Positions 56,475 through 64,000 of a DNA stretch of 64,000 nt are shown one piece after another (positions within the stretch are counted from its first letter, which is position 1; every line of letters begins with the position of its first letter). The translations under genes were made by a program, and so were the position numbers. Source of the DNA: Brevibacillus fluminis (GTDB lineage: Bacteria; Bacillota; Bacilli; Brevibacillales; Brevibacillaceae); NCBI RefSeq assembly GCF_003710825.1, contig NZ_RHHQ01000004.1, positions 310,001-374,000 on the forward strand, in the 5' to 3' direction. The notes under the pieces are model-generated. The model worked only from the letters and a program-made list of their open reading frames with translations. It was not told the DNA's origin and did not search any database.

Positions 56475-57632
56475 CTATGATTTTGTGCTCGGATAAACCT
56501 CTTCAAAATTTTTGTAGAGTACGCCTTCCGCGATGTGATACGCGACATCCTGGTCGATGTAATCGCGTTCAATCCAGCCATCCAACACGCGGGCAAAGCA
56601 TTCCTTGAACAGATGCACACCCAGCCAGTTCATTTCTGGACACGTAAACGCGTCGGACCCATACATCACCTTGTTGAACGGTGCGAACTCAAACACTTGC
56701 GACAAAATACGCTCAACCCCGTGCCCGATAAACGGATTTTGCAGCGAGATGTCCATGTATACATGCGGTAGAATGCTCGTGATAAAGGCCGCTTCCTCTA
56801 TCCACGGATAACCGCCGTGAACAAGGTGGACTTTTGTTTCCACATGTTTTTTGTCACGCAGCATGTCCAGCAAAAACGATGGACTGGCCTTTGGCAAAAT
56901 AACTTCGCCATCCCCAACGCCTGTATGGATGTGCATGACCTTGTCGGCGAGTTGGCATTCCTCCATTGCGACATGCAGGCAGTAATCGCGGAGCGCCTTT
57001 GCCTTGGCCCGGGAATCACTGCGGAAATGCGGGTAGTCGTCACGGGCTTGTGCCTCATCCATCGGCGCGATTTCCAATCCGCTGCGATAGGCGATAATCG
57101 ATTTGAGGCCAAGCATATCGTTGTTTTTCAAGGCGTCTCGAAGCTCTGCCCGATACGCTTCGATAAATCCGCCAAAATCAGCATGCTGTTCACGGAGCCG
57201 CACCATCACCGGTTCGATGCGGTAAATCTCCCATGAAGGAACGCCTGTCAACTGATCGTAGTCCTCCTTGGAAAGCGGCGGCTGCGGATAGCCGAAATCA
57301 AGCAAGTGACCCGCCAGATTGGCGTCCCGGAACAGGCTTTGCGTATAGGCTGCCGGATCGTGTACCAATCGATTGCGGTGGGCGACAACCTCTTCCGCGA
57401 TTGGCTCGCACGCAAAAAATTTCGCAAGACGCTGTATCGTAATCTGCATGTACATGTTAGTGCCGGGAAACGGTAGCTTCGGGTTCGTACGGGTCGTTTC
57501 CTTGAACATATCGGGAATAACGGATAATGAGAGCTTTTGCACAAAGTCCACAACCGACAACGGTGTGGAGGAAAGCAAGTACGGGTGGGCATGAACGTCA
57601 ATCGCTTTGATGCTGCGCAGGTCTAGAGTCAC
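56475..57632 (-). CDS. Amidohydrolase of the FluG N-terminal type
   Basis: A 385-residue TIM-barrel metal-dependent hydrolase. The N-terminal DVHAHPYLLSS gives the HxH site. Further ligands are likely in VHLVHGGYP, HIHTGVGDG and YGSDAFTCPE. It matches the N-terminal half of fungal FluG, whose other half is GS-like. The start is a GTG with GGGAGGAAG upstream. It is the first gene of the operon, 39 bases downstream of a sigma-54 promoter. Confidence 0.82.
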   Translation of the reverse strand: MTLDLRSIKAIDVHAHPYLLSSTPLSVVDFVQKLSLSVIPDMFKETTRTNPKLPFPGTNMYMQITIQRLAKFFACEPIAEEVVAHRNRLVHDPAAYTQSLFRDANLAGHLLDFGYPQPPLSKEDYDQLTGVPSWEIYRIEPVMVRLREQHADFGGFIEAYRAELRDALKNNDMLGLKSIIAYRSGLEIAPMDEAQARDDYPHFRSDSRAKAKALRDYCLHVAMEECQLADKVMHIHTGVGDGEVILPKASPSFLLDMLRDKKHVETKVHLVHGGYPWIEEAAFITSILPHVYMDISLQNPFIGHGVERILSQVFEFAPFNKVMYGSDAFTCPEMNWLGVHLFKECFARVLDGWIERDYIDQDVAYHIAEGVLYKNFEEVYPSTKS

Positions 57633-57670
57633 AATCTCTTCCTCCCTTTTTCGAACTCGTCAAACAGCAT

Positions 57671-57687
57671 TGCAACAGTTATGCCAA
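57671..57687 (-). promoter_or_regulatory. Sigma-54 promoter of the catabolic operon
   Basis: Minus-strand TTGGCAT-AACTG-TTGCA matches the -24/-12 consensus TTGGCAC-N5-TTGCA with one change. It stands about 40 bases from the first operon gene and faces a sigma-54 activator gene that is divergent. Confidence 0.85.
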
Positions 57688-57814
57688 ACCAGATAACCGC
57701 ATGATTCCTGGCATTTCGACGTTATTCCACCGAAAAAAATGTTGCATCGAAAAAAAATATTGAAAAATATTTTTCTGAAGATTTTAAATTGAAGTCGTTG
57801 TTGAAATAATCGGT

Positions 57815-57843
57815 TTGAATTTTCACGTTCGCTGTACTATAGT
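57815..57843 (+). promoter_or_regulatory. SigA promoter of the activator gene
   Basis: TTGAAT (57815-57820), 17 bases, TATAGT (57838-57843), giving a start near 57850. It reads into the sigma-54 activator at 57932. Confidence 0.6.
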
Positions 57844-57853
57844 AAAGGGATAT

Positions 57854-57878
57854 CACGGAATTATCGTGTAATTCTGTG
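57854..57878. promoter_or_regulatory. Candidate operator/enhancer palindrome
   Basis: CACGGAATTA-TCGTG-TAATTCTGTG, 10-bp arms with a single mismatch. It lies at about +5 to +29 of the activator transcript and about 205 bases upstream of the sigma-54 start. This suits both autoregulation and an upstream activating site. Confidence 0.6.
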
Positions 57879-57931
57879 AAAGAATGCCCGCATTTGCGAA
57901 AATAATTTTTCCATCATAGGAGGGCTCTTTC

Positions 57932-59716
57932 GTGCCTGATCTTTCCCAGATTGGATTGCGTAAAGTATGGAACGCCTGTTTTGAAAGCATGGCGATCACG
58001 AATGAACGCGGCGATGTGCTAGATATGAATCGTTCAGCCATGCGCCTTTTTTCGCTCAGTTCGGTATTTGCCGCCCCCATCTCCATCTTTGAGCTAATCG
58101 CTGACATGAGTTTGCAAAAGTATTTCAAACCAGATAAGGAAGCGACCGGCATCCCGGTCTCGTTCGGAACCCAGGAACTTGTCGCCAACGTACTGCCCAC
58201 CCAGACACAATCCGGTAGCCTTTATTATCTGATCATTCTCAAAAACATCACCCAGCAGCAAAAATTGAAATACCAGCTTCAAGATTTGCATGACACCAAG
58301 CTGCTCTACGATGCGGTGCTCGATGAAGTAGACCAGGGGCTTTCTGTCATCAACCACGAAGGCAAAATTCTTTTCTACAATCGAAAAATGGGTGAAATCG
58401 AGCTCAAGGAGCCTTCCGCTGTCAAAGGAAAACGCATCTTTGAAGTATGGCCCGGGCTTACGGAGGAGACGAGCACCTTGCTTGCTTCCATGAAGCTGTC
58501 AAAGGTGTTGAACCATCGCGAAACACACTTTACCAATACAGGCAAAGCAGTCACCACCTTGACGCGAACCTCCCCCCTTTTGGTGGGCGGCAAAAAGCTC
58601 GCAACGATACAGGTGCTAAAAGACATATCCGAGCAAAAGCAATTGGCCGAAACTATCTCCCACCTGCAAAACCAAAAGCCACAGGATGACGGTGAGCCTG
58701 CCATGTCTGGCGCCGCCAATCACACGCGATTCGAGTTTAAAGATATCGTGTTCGTGAGCCGCGATATGCGCCAAACGGTCGAGCAAGCAAGACGTGCGGC
58801 TCGATCTAGCTCGAACGTTCTCATAATTGGTGAAACAGGTACCGGCAAGGAGCTGTTTGCCCAAAGCTTGCACAACGAAAGCCCGCGGAAAAAGGAACCC
58901 TTTATCGCTCAAAACTGCGCCGCCCTCCCTGAAAGTCTATTGGAAGGCTTGTTGTTCGGGACAAGCCCGGGCAGCTTTACGGGCGCGATCGATCGGCAAG
59001 GACTGTTTGAACAGGCGGACGGTGGAACATTGCTTTTGGATGAAATCAATTCCATGGGATTAAACCTGCAAGCCAAGCTACTGCGCGTGCTCCAGGAGAA
59101 AAAGTCACAGCGTCTCGGCTCGGCCAAAGTAGTGGATGTCGATGTACGCATCATTGCGACGATGAATGAGGACCCGCTGGAAGCGATTCGCAACGGTCAT
59201 TTACGAGAGGACTTGTATTACCGTCTGAGTGTGGTCAATATCACCATCCCGCCCCTGCGCAAGCGCAAGGAGGATATTCCGGCACTGATCGAATCGTTCA
59301 TCGCCAAGCATGCGACCGCATTGGGTGTGACAGTCGATGAAATCGATCCGGATGTGTACCAGTATTTGCTGCAATTCAACTGGCCAGGCAATGTCCGCCA
59401 GCTGGAGCATGTGATCGAGGGCTGTCTCAATTTGATGTATGATGAGCGAGCCATCACCTTTGAGCATTTGCCCCATTCGTTCAAAGACAATATGTTGCAG
59501 AACCTCGCCAGCTCAGGTGAGCTCGCCGCCACAATGTCCTCAGTACCTTTTTCGCTGGGCGGTACGCTGGAAGAACAGGTCGCTTTGCTTGAACGCAACT
59601 TAATTATGAAAGCGCTTAAAGAGTCAAACGGGAACATTACGCGCGCTGGAGAAAAGCTGGGCCTCTCGCGCCAAAATTTAAATTACAAGCTGAAAAAATA
59701 CAACCTGCAGCAATAG
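57932..59716 (+). CDS. Sigma-54-dependent transcriptional activator (PAS-PAS-AAA+-Fis)
   Basis: A 594-residue regulator in the RocR/BkdR style. Two PAS-like sensor domains lie at about 12-110 and 125-235. The AAA+ domain (265-500) has Walker A GETGTGKE at 300-307, the sigma-54 contact loop GSFTGA at 347-352 (usually GAFTGA) and Walker B LLLDE at 367-371. A C-terminal Fis-type HTH ends GEKLGLSRQNLNYKLKKY. The start is GTG with AGGAGGG upstream. It should open the sigma-54 promoter of the divergent operon in response to a ligand sensed by PAS. Confidence 0.93.
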   Translation: MPDLSQIGLRKVWNACFESMAITNERGDVLDMNRSAMRLFSLSSVFAAPISIFELIADMSLQKYFKPDKEATGIPVSFGTQELVANVLPTQTQSGSLYYLIILKNITQQQKLKYQLQDLHDTKLLYDAVLDEVDQGLSVINHEGKILFYNRKMGEIELKEPSAVKGKRIFEVWPGLTEETSTLLASMKLSKVLNHRETHFTNTGKAVTTLTRTSPLLVGGKKLATIQVLKDISEQKQLAETISHLQNQKPQDDGEPAMSGAANHTRFEFKDIVFVSRDMRQTVEQARRAARSSSNVLIIGETGTGKELFAQSLHNESPRKKEPFIAQNCAALPESLLEGLLFGTSPGSFTGAIDRQGLFEQADGGTLLLDEINSMGLNLQAKLLRVLQEKKSQRLGSAKVVDVDVRIIATMNEDPLEAIRNGHLREDLYYRLSVVNITIPPLRKRKEDIPALIESFIAKHATALGVTVDEIDPDVYQYLLQFNWPGNVRQLEHVIEGCLNLMYDERAITFEHLPHSFKDNMLQNLASSGELAATMSSVPFSLGGTLEEQVALLERNLIMKALKESNGNITRAGEKLGLSRQNLNYKLKKYNLQQ

Positions 59717-59772
59717 GACAAGATAAACGTAACAATCCTGCAGATCGTGCGTGCATCAGGGAGGGATGGCCA

Positions 59773-60399
59773 ATGGCTACCGCAACGGTTCAGAATGACT
59801 GCGACTTTTCCCCAATGAAAGAAAAGCTCAAGGAGCACCTCACCCAAACTAATGAGCAGCTGGGCCTATTGCTCAGCTCACTCGATCGCGACGGCTCTTG
59901 TCTCTTACATGAATTTGAGCAGATCATGAACCGGTTTTCACAAATCAAAGCCACTGCGGCTGCCTTTTACTTGCGATGCTATTTGTCCCCTTATACCGAC
60001 AGCTATTTGGCTCTTTCCACCGGGATCCAGCATCTATCGGAACGTCGGCACGGCGCGCTCATCGTAATCGAACGCAACGATCCGACAGAGTCTTTCATGC
60101 AAAAAGGCATCCCAGTTGGGGCCATGTTCACACATTCCTTGTTGGAATCGATTTTTTATCCGGGCAGCCCTTTGCATGACGGAGCCGTCTTGATTAAAGG
60201 GAACCAGATCATTTCGGCTGCCCATGTACTGCCGCACTCCACGCTTTATTCCGGCGAGAAAAAACTCGGGACGCGGCATCGCGCCGCGATTGGGATGAGC
60301 GAACAAACCGACGCGCTTGTCATCGTCGTCTCTGAAGAAACGGGGCGAGCCTCCTTTGCGTTGGATGGGACGCTCTATCCATTGGCGGTCATCGACTGA
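59773..60399 (+). CDS. cdaS: Diadenylate cyclase, CdaS-like
   Basis: A 208-residue protein. The first 60 residues form an autoinhibitory-type helical domain. A DisA_N cyclase domain follows (about 65-205), with the DGA motif at 136-138 (PLHDGAVLI) and RHR at 168-170 (GTRHRAA). The stretch SYLALSTGIQHLSERRHGAL matches B. subtilis CdaS, the spore-related cyclase that makes c-di-AMP. The start at 59773 has GGGAGGG upstream. It lies 56 bases behind the activator, suggesting joint transcription. No sporulation promoter was found. Confidence 0.88.
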   Translation: MATATVQNDCDFSPMKEKLKEHLTQTNEQLGLLLSSLDRDGSCLLHEFEQIMNRFSQIKATAAAFYLRCYLSPYTDSYLALSTGIQHLSERRHGALIVIERNDPTESFMQKGIPVGAMFTHSLLESIFYPGSPLHDGAVLIKGNQIISAAHVLPHSTLYSGEKKLGTRHRAAIGMSEQTDALVIVVSEETGRASFALDGTLYPLAVID

Positions 60400-60430
60400 G
60401 TGCAGCGCTTCAACACGCTGCCGAAAACGC

Positions 60431-60486
60431 AAAAAAAATCCGCCTTTCTGCCAGTTGCCTAACAGAAAGAACGGATTTTTTATTTT
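60431..60486. terminator. Bidirectional terminator between cdaS and rnc
   Basis: AAATCCG-CCTTTCTG...CAGAAAG-CGGATTT with A runs before and T runs after, so it can end both plus-strand cdaS and minus-strand rnc. It overlaps the rnc stop codon. Confidence 0.85.
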
Positions 60487-61166
60487 GCTCCCAATTTGAT
60501 TAATGCACGGGCTGCAGCCTGCTGCTCCGCTTCCTTTTTCGAGCGACCGGTCCCGACGCCAAGTGCTCCGTTGTTGAGAAGCACCTCGGAAACGAACTCA
60601 CGATTGTGGGCCGGTCCCCGCTCTTGGACGATGCGGTATGTGATTTCGCCCAAATTGTCTTGTTGGACGAATTCTTGCAGCTGGCTCTTGAAGTCGGTGA
60701 TCTGGGTGAATTGCCCTTTGTCAATCAGTGGGAAGACATAGGCATCGAGAAACTGAAAGACTGCTTCCAACCCTTGATCCAGATAAAGTGCGCCAATGAA
60801 TGCCTCAAACACGTCTGCGAGCAAAGCCGGTCGCTGTCTGCCGCCGGTCAGCTCCTCTCCTTTACCAAGAAGAACGAGCTCGCCAAACTGAAACCGTTCA
60901 GCGAACTTCACCAGTGAAGGTTCACACACGATCGCAGCTCGCAGCTTTGTCATTTCGCCTTCAGTCATTTTGGGAAATGTCCGGTAAAGAAATTGCGAGA
61001 TGCTCAATTCCAATACGGCGTCTCCTAAAAACTCAAGACGTTCATTGTCCTGGATTTTTCTGCCTCTTTGTTCATTTACATACGAAGAATGGGTGAAAGC
61101 CTGCCGCAACACGCTTTCATCGCGAAAGCGTACATTTATGTTCGTCTGCAGCTCTGCAAAATTCAT
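60480..61166 (-). CDS. rnc: Ribonuclease III
   Basis: A 228-residue RNase III with the catalytic signature [15 protein letters not shown] and [17 protein letters not shown]-terminal dsRNA-binding domain (about 155-228) includes [10 protein letters not shown] and [14 protein letters not shown]. It processes rRNA and other duplex RNAs. I use the ATG at 61166 (MNFAELQTN). A longer frame to 61190 would remove the GGGGGTG site. It lies between fabF and the 11-kb insertion. Confidence 0.95.
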   Translation of the reverse strand: MNFAELQTNINVRFRDESVLRQAFTHSSYVNEQRGRKIQDNERLEFLGDAVLELSISQFLYRTFPKMTEGEMTKLRAAIVCEPSLVKFAERFQFGELVLLGKGEELTGGRQRPALLADVFEAFIGALYLDQGLEAVFQFLDAYVFPLIDKGQFTQITDFKSQLQEFVQQDNLGEITYRIVQERGPAHNREFVSEVLLNNGALGVGTGRSKKEAEQQAAARALIKLGAK

Positions 61167-61196
61167 CACCGCACCCCCAATCCGAGACATCGTCTT

Positions 61197-62438
61197 TTAT
61201 GCCTGGTATCGTTTAAGCACAATCGTTGCATTGTGACCGCCAAAACCAAATGTATTGGAGAGAGCCACATCAACGTGCGCTTCGCGAGCTTTGTTCGGTA
61301 CATAATCAAGATCGCATTCGGGGTCTGGGTTTTCCAAATTGATTGTCGGTGGCAAAATTTGATCGCGCAGGGCGAATGCTGTTGCGATCGCTTCAACACC
61401 ACCTGTAGCACCGAGCAGATGGCCCGTCATCGATTTGGTCGAGCTGACCGCCAGTTTGTACGCATGCTCCCCGAAAATTTGTTTGATCGCTTGCGTTTCC
61501 GCAATGTCGCCTTGACCGGTAGATGTACCGTGCGCATTGATGTAACCGATGCTATCCGGCTCGACTCCCGCATCTTTCAGCGCGAGTTTCATACAGCGGG
61601 CAGCGCCCTCGCCGTTTGGAGACGGAGCTGTGATATGGTGCGCATCCGCACTCATGCCATAGCCGATCACTTCAGCGATAATGGTTGCGCCGCGTTTTTT
61701 CGCATGCTCCAGCTCTTCAATCACCAGCACGCCCGCTCCTTCGCCCATGACGAAGCCATCGCGATCGCGGTCGAATGGACGGCTCGCTTTTTGCGGCTCA
61801 TCATTGCGCGTCGACATCGCCTTCATCGAACAGAATCCCGCAAATGCCATCGGTAGCACCGTCGCTTCCGCTCCTCCGGTTACCATTGCATCCGCATGTC
61901 CGTATTGAATCAGGCGGAACGCGTCACCGATTGCATTGGTCCCTGTTGCGCACGCTGTAATCGCGCTGGAGGTCGGACCCTTGGCGCCCAATTCGATGGA
62001 AATCAAACCGGATGCCATATTCCCGATCAACATCGGAATGAAAAACGGACTTACCCTGCGTGGTCCTTTTTCCAGCATGACACGATGCTGTTCTTCAAAC
62101 GTGGATAATCCACCGATACCGGAACCGATGTAGACACCGATTTGATCGGCATTCTCTTCATTGATTTCCAAACCGGAGTTCTTCATGGCCATTTTGGCAG
62201 CAGCCAGTGCGAATTGCACGAAACGGTCCGTACGACGCACTTCTTTTTTGTCCATGTAGTCTTCTGGCACGAAATCTTTCACTTCGCCAGCAATTTGTGT
62301 CGGATAATCAGTGACATCAAAGCTCGTGATTTTATCGATCCCCGACTTACCAGTGCGCAGGCTTTCCCAGAAGGTATCAACGTCGTTGCCCACAGGAGAA
62401 ATGACGCCAACGCCCGTAATCACCACTCTTCGTTTCAT
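61197..62438 (-). CDS. fabF: Beta-ketoacyl-ACP synthase II FabF
   Basis: A 413-residue thiolase-fold condensing enzyme. The catalytic Cys is in [11 protein letters not shown], with His residues in [11 protein letters not shown] and [13 protein letters not shown]. It extends acyl-ACP by two carbons. The start at 62438 ([11 protein letters not shown]) has GAGGTG upstream. A longer frame to 62477 is less likely. Confidence 0.97.
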   Translation of the reverse strand: MKRRVVITGVGVISPVGNDVDTFWESLRTGKSGIDKITSFDVTDYPTQIAGEVKDFVPEDYMDKKEVRRTDRFVQFALAAAKMAMKNSGLEINEENADQIGVYIGSGIGGLSTFEEQHRVMLEKGPRRVSPFFIPMLIGNMASGLISIELGAKGPTSSAITACATGTNAIGDAFRLIQYGHADAMVTGGAEATVLPMAFAGFCSMKAMSTRNDEPQKASRPFDRDRDGFVMGEGAGVLVIEELEHAKKRGATIIAEVIGYGMSADAHHITAPSPNGEGAARCMKLALKDAGVEPDSIGYINAHGTSTGQGDIAETQAIKQIFGEHAYKLAVSSTKSMTGHLLGATGGVEAIATAFALRDQILPPTINLENPDPECDLDYVPNKAREAHVDVALSNTFGFGGHNATIVLKRYQA

Positions 62439-62518
62439 TCGCTTCACCTCTATATGTAATAAGCATTTCGCTTTCATTACGGATTGAATGTGGATAAAAG
62501 TGGAAAGTCCGCATATGT

Positions 62519-62553
62519 GAAGGGAGGAGCCCCGCCGAAACGAGACTCCCTTC
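62519..62553 (-). terminator. Intergenic hairpin between acpP and fabF
   Basis: GAAGGGAG / CTCCCTTC, perfect 8-bp arms around a GC-rich interior, 6 bases behind the acpP stop. It has no T run. It may work as a partial terminator or mRNA stabiliser that raises acpP over fabF. Confidence 0.45.
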
Positions 62554-62558
62554 TACAA

Positions 62559-62792
62559 TTACTTGTGGGACTCTATGTATTTTACTACCTCGCCCACAGT
62601 AGTGATTTTCTCAGCATCTTCATCGGAAATCTCCAAATCGAACTCATCCTCGAGTTCCATAACGAGCTCCACTACATCCAAAGAGTCAGCACCCAGGTCT
62701 TCTTTAAAAGAAGCTTCCAAAGTAACTTTGGACTCATCTACATTCAACCGGTCAATCACGATTTTTTTCACTTTCTCAAAAACGTCTGCCAT
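62559..62792 (-). CDS. acpP: Acyl carrier protein
   Basis: A 77-residue acidic helical protein with the phosphopantetheine serine in [16 protein letters not shown]. It carries growing acyl chains. A GAGGGGG-type site precedes the ATG. The gene is placed between fabG and fabF as usual in Firmicutes. Confidence 0.98.
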   Translation of the reverse strand: MADVFEKVKKIVIDRLNVDESKVTLEASFKEDLGADSLDVVELVMELEDEFDLEISDEDAEKITTVGEVVKYIESHK

Positions 62793-62867
62793 CTTACTTC
62801 ACCCCCTCTCCAAGTATTATAAGGGATGTCCCTTGTAAAAACCAGTTGAATCAAGGATTCGAACGGG

Positions 62868-63608
62868 TTACATGTACATGCCGCCATCGACATGCAAGGT
62901 TTGTCCTGTCATATAAGCAGCCGCATCGCTCGCCAAAAAGTGCACGACATTGGCGATTTCATCCGCTTGCCCCAATCGTGCGAGCGGAATTTGTGTCAGC
63001 AGGTTAGCTTTTACATCCTCAGGCAAAACGTCTGTCATGTCCGTTGCAATGAAGCCTGGAGCCACTGCATTCACCGTGATGCCACGGGACGCCAGCTCAC
63101 GCGCTGCGGTTTTGGTCAGGCCGATCACGCCCGCTTTCGCCGCCACATAGTTGGCTTGCCCAGCGTTGCCGAGCACGCCCACCACCGAGGTGATATTGAT
63201 GATTCGGCCGCTGCGCTGTTTCATCATCGGACGAGTAGCCGCCTTGATGCAGTTAAACACACCTTTGAGGTTCGTGTCAATCACATCGTCCCATTCTTCC
63301 TCTTTCATACGCATCATCAAGTTATCGCGGGTAATCCCAGCGTTGTTAACCAAAATGTCAATTTGACCGAAAGTGTCAAGAGCCGACTTGAACATGTCGT
63401 TCACTTCATCCGCACTGCTCACATTCGCTTTCACCATGATCGCTTCGCGACCCAGCTCCTTGATTTTCGCTACGGTTTCAGCCGCTGCTGCCTCGCTGCC
63501 CGCATAGTTGACGACGACGTTGCAGCCGTCAGCTGCCAGCTTAAGCGCGATCGCGCGTCCGATGCCGCGTGATGCGCCTGTTACGAGCGCCACTTTTCCT
63601 GTTAGCAT
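62868..63608 (-). CDS. fabG: 3-oxoacyl-ACP reductase FabG
   Basis: A 246-residue SDR with [24 protein letters not shown] and the catalytic YVAAKAG with Ser in TSVVG. NADPH use is expected. It reduces the 3-oxo group of acyl-ACP. The ATG overlaps the end of fabD by 7 bases. Confidence 0.97.
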   Translation of the reverse strand: MLTGKVALVTGASRGIGRAIALKLAADGCNVVVNYAGSEAAAAETVAKIKELGREAIMVKANVSSADEVNDMFKSALDTFGQIDILVNNAGITRDNLMMRMKEEEWDDVIDTNLKGVFNCIKAATRPMMKQRSGRIINITSVVGVLGNAGQANYVAAKAGVIGLTKTAARELASRGITVNAVAPGFIATDMTDVLPEDVKANLLTQIPLARLGQADEIANVVHFLASDAAAYMTGQTLHVDGGMYM

Positions 63609-64000
63609 AAAATACCTCCATCCAGCAGTTCTGCAAGCGATTCCGCGTCTTGCACCGAGTAGATTTTCACATCACCTGGAGCAATCTTTTTAATCAGTCC
63701 GGCGAGCACTTTGCCAGGTCCGATTTCGATGAACGTGGTCACGCCCTTCTCCGCCATCCACGCGACAGAATCCTCCCATAGAACGGGGGATGCCACTTGA
63801 TCGACGAGGCTGGTTGCAATGTCCTCTGCGCCTGTTACCGGACGCGCCGAAACGTTCGCCACAACCGGGAAGGATGCTTCACTGATCGCGATGCCTGCAA
63901 GCACTTCTTTCAGCCGATCAGCCGCTGGCTCCATCAAGGAGGAGTGGAACGGTCCGCTCACATTAAGTGGAAGGACACGTTTTGCCCCCGCAGCCTTCGC
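63602..64000 (-). CDS. fabD: Malonyl-CoA:ACP transacylase FabD (5' part outside the window)
   Basis: The C-terminal 132 codons of FabD; the gene continues past the right edge. The active-site His lies in SGPFHSSLM, preceded by AKRVLPLNV. The end has [19 protein letters not shown]. It loads malonate onto ACP. The frame is open up to the edge, so the Met at 63961 is not the start. Confidence 0.95.
   Translation of the reverse strand, partial: AKAAGAKRVLPLNVSGPFHSSLMEPAADRLKEVLAGIAISEASFPVVANVSARPVTGAEDIATSLVDQVASPVLWEDSVAWMAEKGVTTFIEIGPGKVLAGLIKKIAPGDVKIYSVQDAESLAELLDGGILC

Noticed and set aside
1..64000. CRISPR arrays, tRNA or rRNA genes, intact insertion sequences
   Set aside because: I looked for regularly spaced repeats, tRNA-like cloverleaf ends and transposase motifs, and found none. 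XerC is the only recombinase and is a housekeeping gene.

Overview
The window looks like a chromosomal stretch of a motile, endospore-forming Gram-positive bacterium of the order Bacillales. Brevibacillus or a near relative in the Paenibacillaceae is the best guess. This rests on gene order (fla/che operon, codY-hslUV-xerC-trmFO-topA-dprA-sucDC, rnhB-ylqF-lepB-rplS-trmD-rimM-ylqD-khpA-rpsP-ffh-ylxM, ftsY-smc, rnc-fabF-acpP-fabG-fabD), intermediate base composition, strong GGAGG-type ribosome binding sites, and a CdaS-type cyclase. Almost everything is transcribed on the minus strand. No rRNA, tRNA, CRISPR array or intact insertion sequence was seen.

Layout, left to right. 1-11.5 kb: the first part of the fla/che operon in reverse (fliM, fliL, swrD/flbD, flgE, a small flagellar operon protein, fliK, ylxF/motE, fliJ, fliI, fliH, fliG, fliF, fliE, flgC, flgB). 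flgD, normally between fliK and flgE, is absent from its usual place. 11.8-22.6 kb: codY, hslU, hslV, xerC, trmFO, topA, dprA, sucD, sucC. 22.8-34.5 kb: an accessory stretch between sucC and the yraN/ylqH genes. It holds lipoproteins, an AlbA_2-domain protein, an MFS exporter, a secreted beta-propeller, comM, a phosphoesterase, an LspA paralogue, a LysM-NlpC/P60 hydrolase, a VanY-like lipoprotein and a decayed methyltransferase. 34.6-49.6 kb: yraN, ylqH, ylqG, rnhB, rbgA, lepB, rplS, trmD, rimM, ylqD, khpA, rpsP, ffh, ylxM, a GNAT acetyltransferase, ftsY and smc.

49.7-60.4 kb: an insertion of about 11 kb between smc and rnc, which are usually adjacent. It carries a chemoreceptor with a SigD-like promoter, and a five-gene catabolic operon: FluG-type amidohydrolase, PuuP-like permease, M20 amidohydrolase, glutamine-synthetase-like ligase and SDR dehydrogenase. 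The operon is preceded by a sigma-54 promoter. Divergent from it are a PAS-PAS-AAA+-Fis sigma-54 activator and, directly downstream of that, a CdaS-like diadenylate cyclase. A near-palindrome sits at the activator's own start site, about 200 bp from the sigma-54 promoter. This block is the most interesting part of the window. 60.5-64 kb: rnc and the fatty-acid synthesis genes fabF, acpP, fabG and fabD (cut by the right edge).
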